From Propionibacteriales bacterium (GTDB lineage: Bacteria; Actinomycetota; Actinomycetes; Propionibacteriales; Propionibacteriaceae): DNA of 6,915 bases. Within the stretch, counting starts at the first letter, position 1, and every line of letters begins with the position of its first letter. The notes below the pieces were generated by a model that saw only the letters and a list, made by a program, of their open reading frames with translations, did not search any database and was not told the origin of the DNA. This document shows, piece by piece, positions 5,431 to 6,915 of this stretch. A program made the position numbers and the translations under genes. The stretch spans positions 1 through 6,915 of the forward strand of contig JAKDKP010000120.1 in assembly GCA_030453285.1 (NCBI GenBank), given 5' to 3'.

Positions 5431-6540
5431 TCAGGTGACGTCGGTCTCATTGTGCTTGCGCCACCGGATCCCCGCATCGATGAAGCCGGCGATGTCACCG
5501 TCGAAGACCGCGTCAGGGTTGCCCACCTCGAACTCGGTGCGCAGATCCTTGACCATCTGGTACGGGTGCAGCACGTACGAGCGCATCTGGGATCCCCAGG
5601 AATTGCCCGCATCGCTCTTCAGCGCGTTCATCTCGGCCTCGCGATCCCGCCGCGCCTGCTCCAGCAGTCTGGACTGCAGCACCCGCATGGCTGCGGCCCT
5701 GTTCTGCAACTGCGACTTCTCGTTCTGACACGACACCACGATGCCGGTGGGCAGGTGGGTGATCCGAACGGCGGAGTCGGTCGTGTTCACGCTCTGCCCG
5801 CCGGGGCCCGAGGATCGGAACACGTCGATCCGCATGTCCGACTCGGGTACGTCGATGTGATCGGTCTCCTCGGTCACCGGCAGCACCTCGACACCGGCGA
5901 AGGAGGTCTGCCGCCGCCCCTGATTGTCGAACGGCGAGATGCGCACCAGGCGGTGGGTGCCCTGCTCGACCGAGAGGGTGCCGTACGCGTACGGCATCTT
6001 GACCTGGAAGGTCGCCGACTTGATGCCGGCCTCCTCGGCGTACGAGATGTCGAAGACTTCTGTCGAGTGGCTCTCCCGTTCTGCCCAGCGCAGGTACATC
6101 CGCAACAACATGGCCGCGAAGTCGGCGGCATCGACGCCGCCGGCCTCGGCCCGGATGGTCACCATTGCCTCGCGCGGGTCGTACTCCCCCGACAACAGGG
6201 TGCGCACCTCAAGGCCCTCAATCGCTGCCCGGAGCGAGGTGAGCTCCTGCTCGGCCTCGGTCAGACTGGCCTGGTCATGCTCCTCCTCGGCCAGCTCAAC
6301 CAGAACACCCAGATCGTCGATCCGTGACCGCAGGCTCTCCAGTCGTTCCACCTCGCCCTGCAGGGCCGACAACCGGGACGTGACCCGTTGCGCATTCTCC
6401 TGGTCGTCCCACAGATCGGGGGCGGCCACTTCCTCACCCAGTTGGGCAATTTCGGCACGTTTGGCCTCGGGGTCGAGAACAGACTCGATCTGGGTCAGCG
6501 CATGGTCGATCTCGGCCAGCGCGGTAGGAAAGTCAGCCAC
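5431..6540 (-). CDS. prfB: Peptide chain release factor 2 (RF2)
   Basis: RF2 (369 residues, normal length) reads UGA and UAA stop codons and triggers peptide release on the ribosome. The stop-recognition tripeptide SPF is at 202-204 ([15 protein letters not shown]), which marks RF2 rather than RF1. The catalytic GGQ is at 247-249 ([20 protein letters not shown]). The C-terminal [19 protein letters not shown] stretch is typical. The N-terminal helical domain runs through without an internal stop, so the +1 programmed frameshift that autoregulates many bacterial prfB genes is absent. The GTG at 6540 is chosen from the RF2-like N-terminus ([15 protein letters not shown]); the open frame upstream adds 74 codons unlike RF2. 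No Shine-Dalgarno is present, and TAGAGT lies eight bases upstream, which fits a leaderless transcript. It heads the minus-strand cluster leading to ftsE, ftsX, the M23 gene and smpB. Confidence 0.98.
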   Translation of the reverse strand: MADFPTALAEIDHALTQIESVLDPEAKRAEIAQLGEEVAAPDLWDDQENAQRVTSRLSALQGEVERLESLRSRIDDLGVLVELAEEEHDQASLTEAEQELTSLRAAIEGLEVRTLLSGEYDPREAMVTIRAEAGGVDAADFAAMLLRMYLRWAERESHSTEVFDISYAEEAGIKSATFQVKMPYAYGTLSVEQGTHRLVRISPFDNQGRRQTSFAGVEVLPVTEETDHIDVPESDMRIDVFRSSGPGGQSVNTTDSAVRITHLPTGIVVSCQNEKSQLQNRAAAMRVLQSRLLEQARRDREAEMNALKSDAGNSWGSQMRSYVLHPYQMVKDLRTEFEVGNPDAVFDGDIAGFIDAGIRWRKHNETDVT

Positions 6541-6548
6541 ATCGAGGC

Positions 6549-6554
6549 ACTCTA
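6549..6554 (-). promoter_or_regulatory. Probable -10 box of a leaderless prfB transcript
   Basis: On the minus strand TAGAGT (6554-6549) fits TANNNT and ends eight bases before the GTG start of prfB. The spacer GCCTCGAT has no Shine-Dalgarno. No clear -35 box is present. Confidence 0.45.
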
Positions 6555-6630
6555 CTGCCCCCGGCCTCCACGTCTGCGGTGACCGAGTGGGCACACCTGT
6601 GGCTCGCCGTCCAGCGACACGCCGGGGCAA

Positions 6631-6662
6631 GTGTTGTCCACAGGGCCTGTCAGGTGTTGTCC
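6631..6662. repeat. Direct repeat with a DnaA-box-like 9-mer
   Basis: GTGTTGTCC occurs at 6631-6639 and again at 6654-6662, 23 bases apart (about two helical turns). The first copy extends into TTGTCCACA (6634-6642), which equals the DnaA-box consensus of GC-rich actinobacteria. Between the copies lies the odd palindrome ACAGGGCCTGT (6640-6650). The region is non-coding and divergent (6541-6788), so this may be an operator for the flanking genes, a DnaA-binding site, or chance. Confidence 0.45.
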
Positions 6663-6741
6663 GGGCACCGAGGTTGTTGGCTGGATGGGCCCAGGTGCGC
6701 TCCGGATGCCCAGAAGCATTCCGCGCCGGTCGTCGGGTACC

Positions 6742-6747
6742 TAGCGT
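6742..6747 (+). promoter_or_regulatory. Candidate -10 box for the gene starting at 6789
   Basis: TAGCGT fits TANNNT, and transcription starting about seven bases later would give a leader of roughly 35 bases containing a GGAAGG ribosome site at 6779-6784. The -35 region (TTCCGC around 6719-6724) matches poorly. Confidence 0.35.
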
Positions 6748-6788
6748 GATGGTCATCGCCACAGAACTCCTCGACGACGGAAGGCATC

Positions 6789-6915
6789 ATGACTGATCTC
6801 GCCACGTTTGATCCCCCAGCGGCCTGGGATCTCGGTCCAGACGTCGACCCCTTCGATCCGACCGCCGCGCCGACGGATCGCATCCTGCGTCCGGTCGATG
6901 AGGCTGATCTGCCCG
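6789..6915 (+). CDS. Start of an unrecognised gene, cut by the window end
   Basis: An ATG at 6789 opens a frame that runs to the last base of the window without a stop (42 complete codons). GGAAGG (6779-6784) lies four bases before it, a good ribosome site, and a possible -10 box is at 6742-6747. The visible N-terminus is acidic and rich in Pro and Asp (MTDLATFDPPAAWDLGPDVD, later PTDRILRPVDEADLP), with no signal peptide or membrane segment. I do not recognise the family from this fragment. It diverges from prfB, with 248 bases between the two starts. Codon third positions are mostly G or C, as in the neighbouring genes. That this is a real gene start is likely; its function is unknown. Confidence 0.65.
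   Translation, partial: MTDLATFDPPAAWDLGPDVDPFDPTAAPTDRILRPVDEADLP

Noticed and set aside
3768..6327. Long plus-strand open frames opposite ftsX, ftsE and prfB (e.g. 3768-4595, 4579-5367, 5389-6327)
   Set aside because: They are antisense shadows of well-identified genes; high GC content removes stop codons from the opposite strand, and the translations are Gly/Leu/His-rich with no family features.
6541..6762. Upstream extension of prfB by 74 codons
   Set aside because: The added residues are unlike RF2, and the extension would remove the promoter-like region; the GTG at 6540 gives the normal length.
1..6915. CRISPR arrays, insertion sequences, tRNA or rRNA genes, riboswitches, phage or toxin-antitoxin modules
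   Set aside because: No regular spaced repeats, transposase motifs, target-site duplications, cloverleaf sequences or known aptamer cores were seen on either strand.

Overview
The window is a compact, GC-rich chromosomal segment from an actinobacterium. GC-rich third codon positions, the prfB-ftsE-ftsX-M23 peptidase-smpB gene order, an RF2 gene with no programmed frameshift, and TANNNT -10 boxes close to start codons all fit that group. The family Propionibacteriaceae is a plausible guess, but it rests on overall resemblance and not on a diagnostic marker. There is no mobile element, CRISPR array, tRNA or rRNA.

Layout from left to right. (1) 5-850: a MarR-family regulator on the minus strand and a small dimeric alpha/beta-barrel (ABM-like) protein on the plus strand diverge from a 48-bp gap. 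That gap holds a perfect 16-bp palindrome in which the two opposing -10 boxes overlap. (2) 886-1312: a single-domain FKBP-type prolyl isomerase, apparently leaderless, ending at a textbook intrinsic terminator. (3) 1350-1502: a short open frame (50 codons) with strong coding-type base bias that may be an overlooked small gene. (4) 1516-6540, minus strand: smpB, an M23 metallopeptidase with a coiled coil, ftsX, ftsE and prfB, transcribed in the order prfB to smpB. (5) 6541-6788: a non-coding divergent region with a perfect DnaA-box-like 9-mer inside a direct repeat, then the first 127 bases of an unrecognised plus-strand gene that runs off the window.

How the genes fit together. FtsE (cytoplasmic ATPase) and FtsX (membrane subunit) form the division-associated FtsEX complex. 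The exported M23 protein next to them has an EnvC/PcsB-like plan (signal peptide, long coiled coil, linker, LytM domain) and keeps all the zinc and catalytic histidines, so it is the obvious wall hydrolase under FtsEX control. prfB (release factor 2) and smpB (tmRNA partner) put translation termination and ribosome rescue at the two ends of the cluster. The tmRNA gene often found beside smpB is not visible here.

Most of the window is conserved housekeeping sequence. I do not see a new multi-gene system. The most interesting signals are small: the symmetric divergent operator, a strand-specific G-U hairpin before smpB, mutually exclusive hairpins before ftsE, the short ORF, and the repeat region upstream of prfB.
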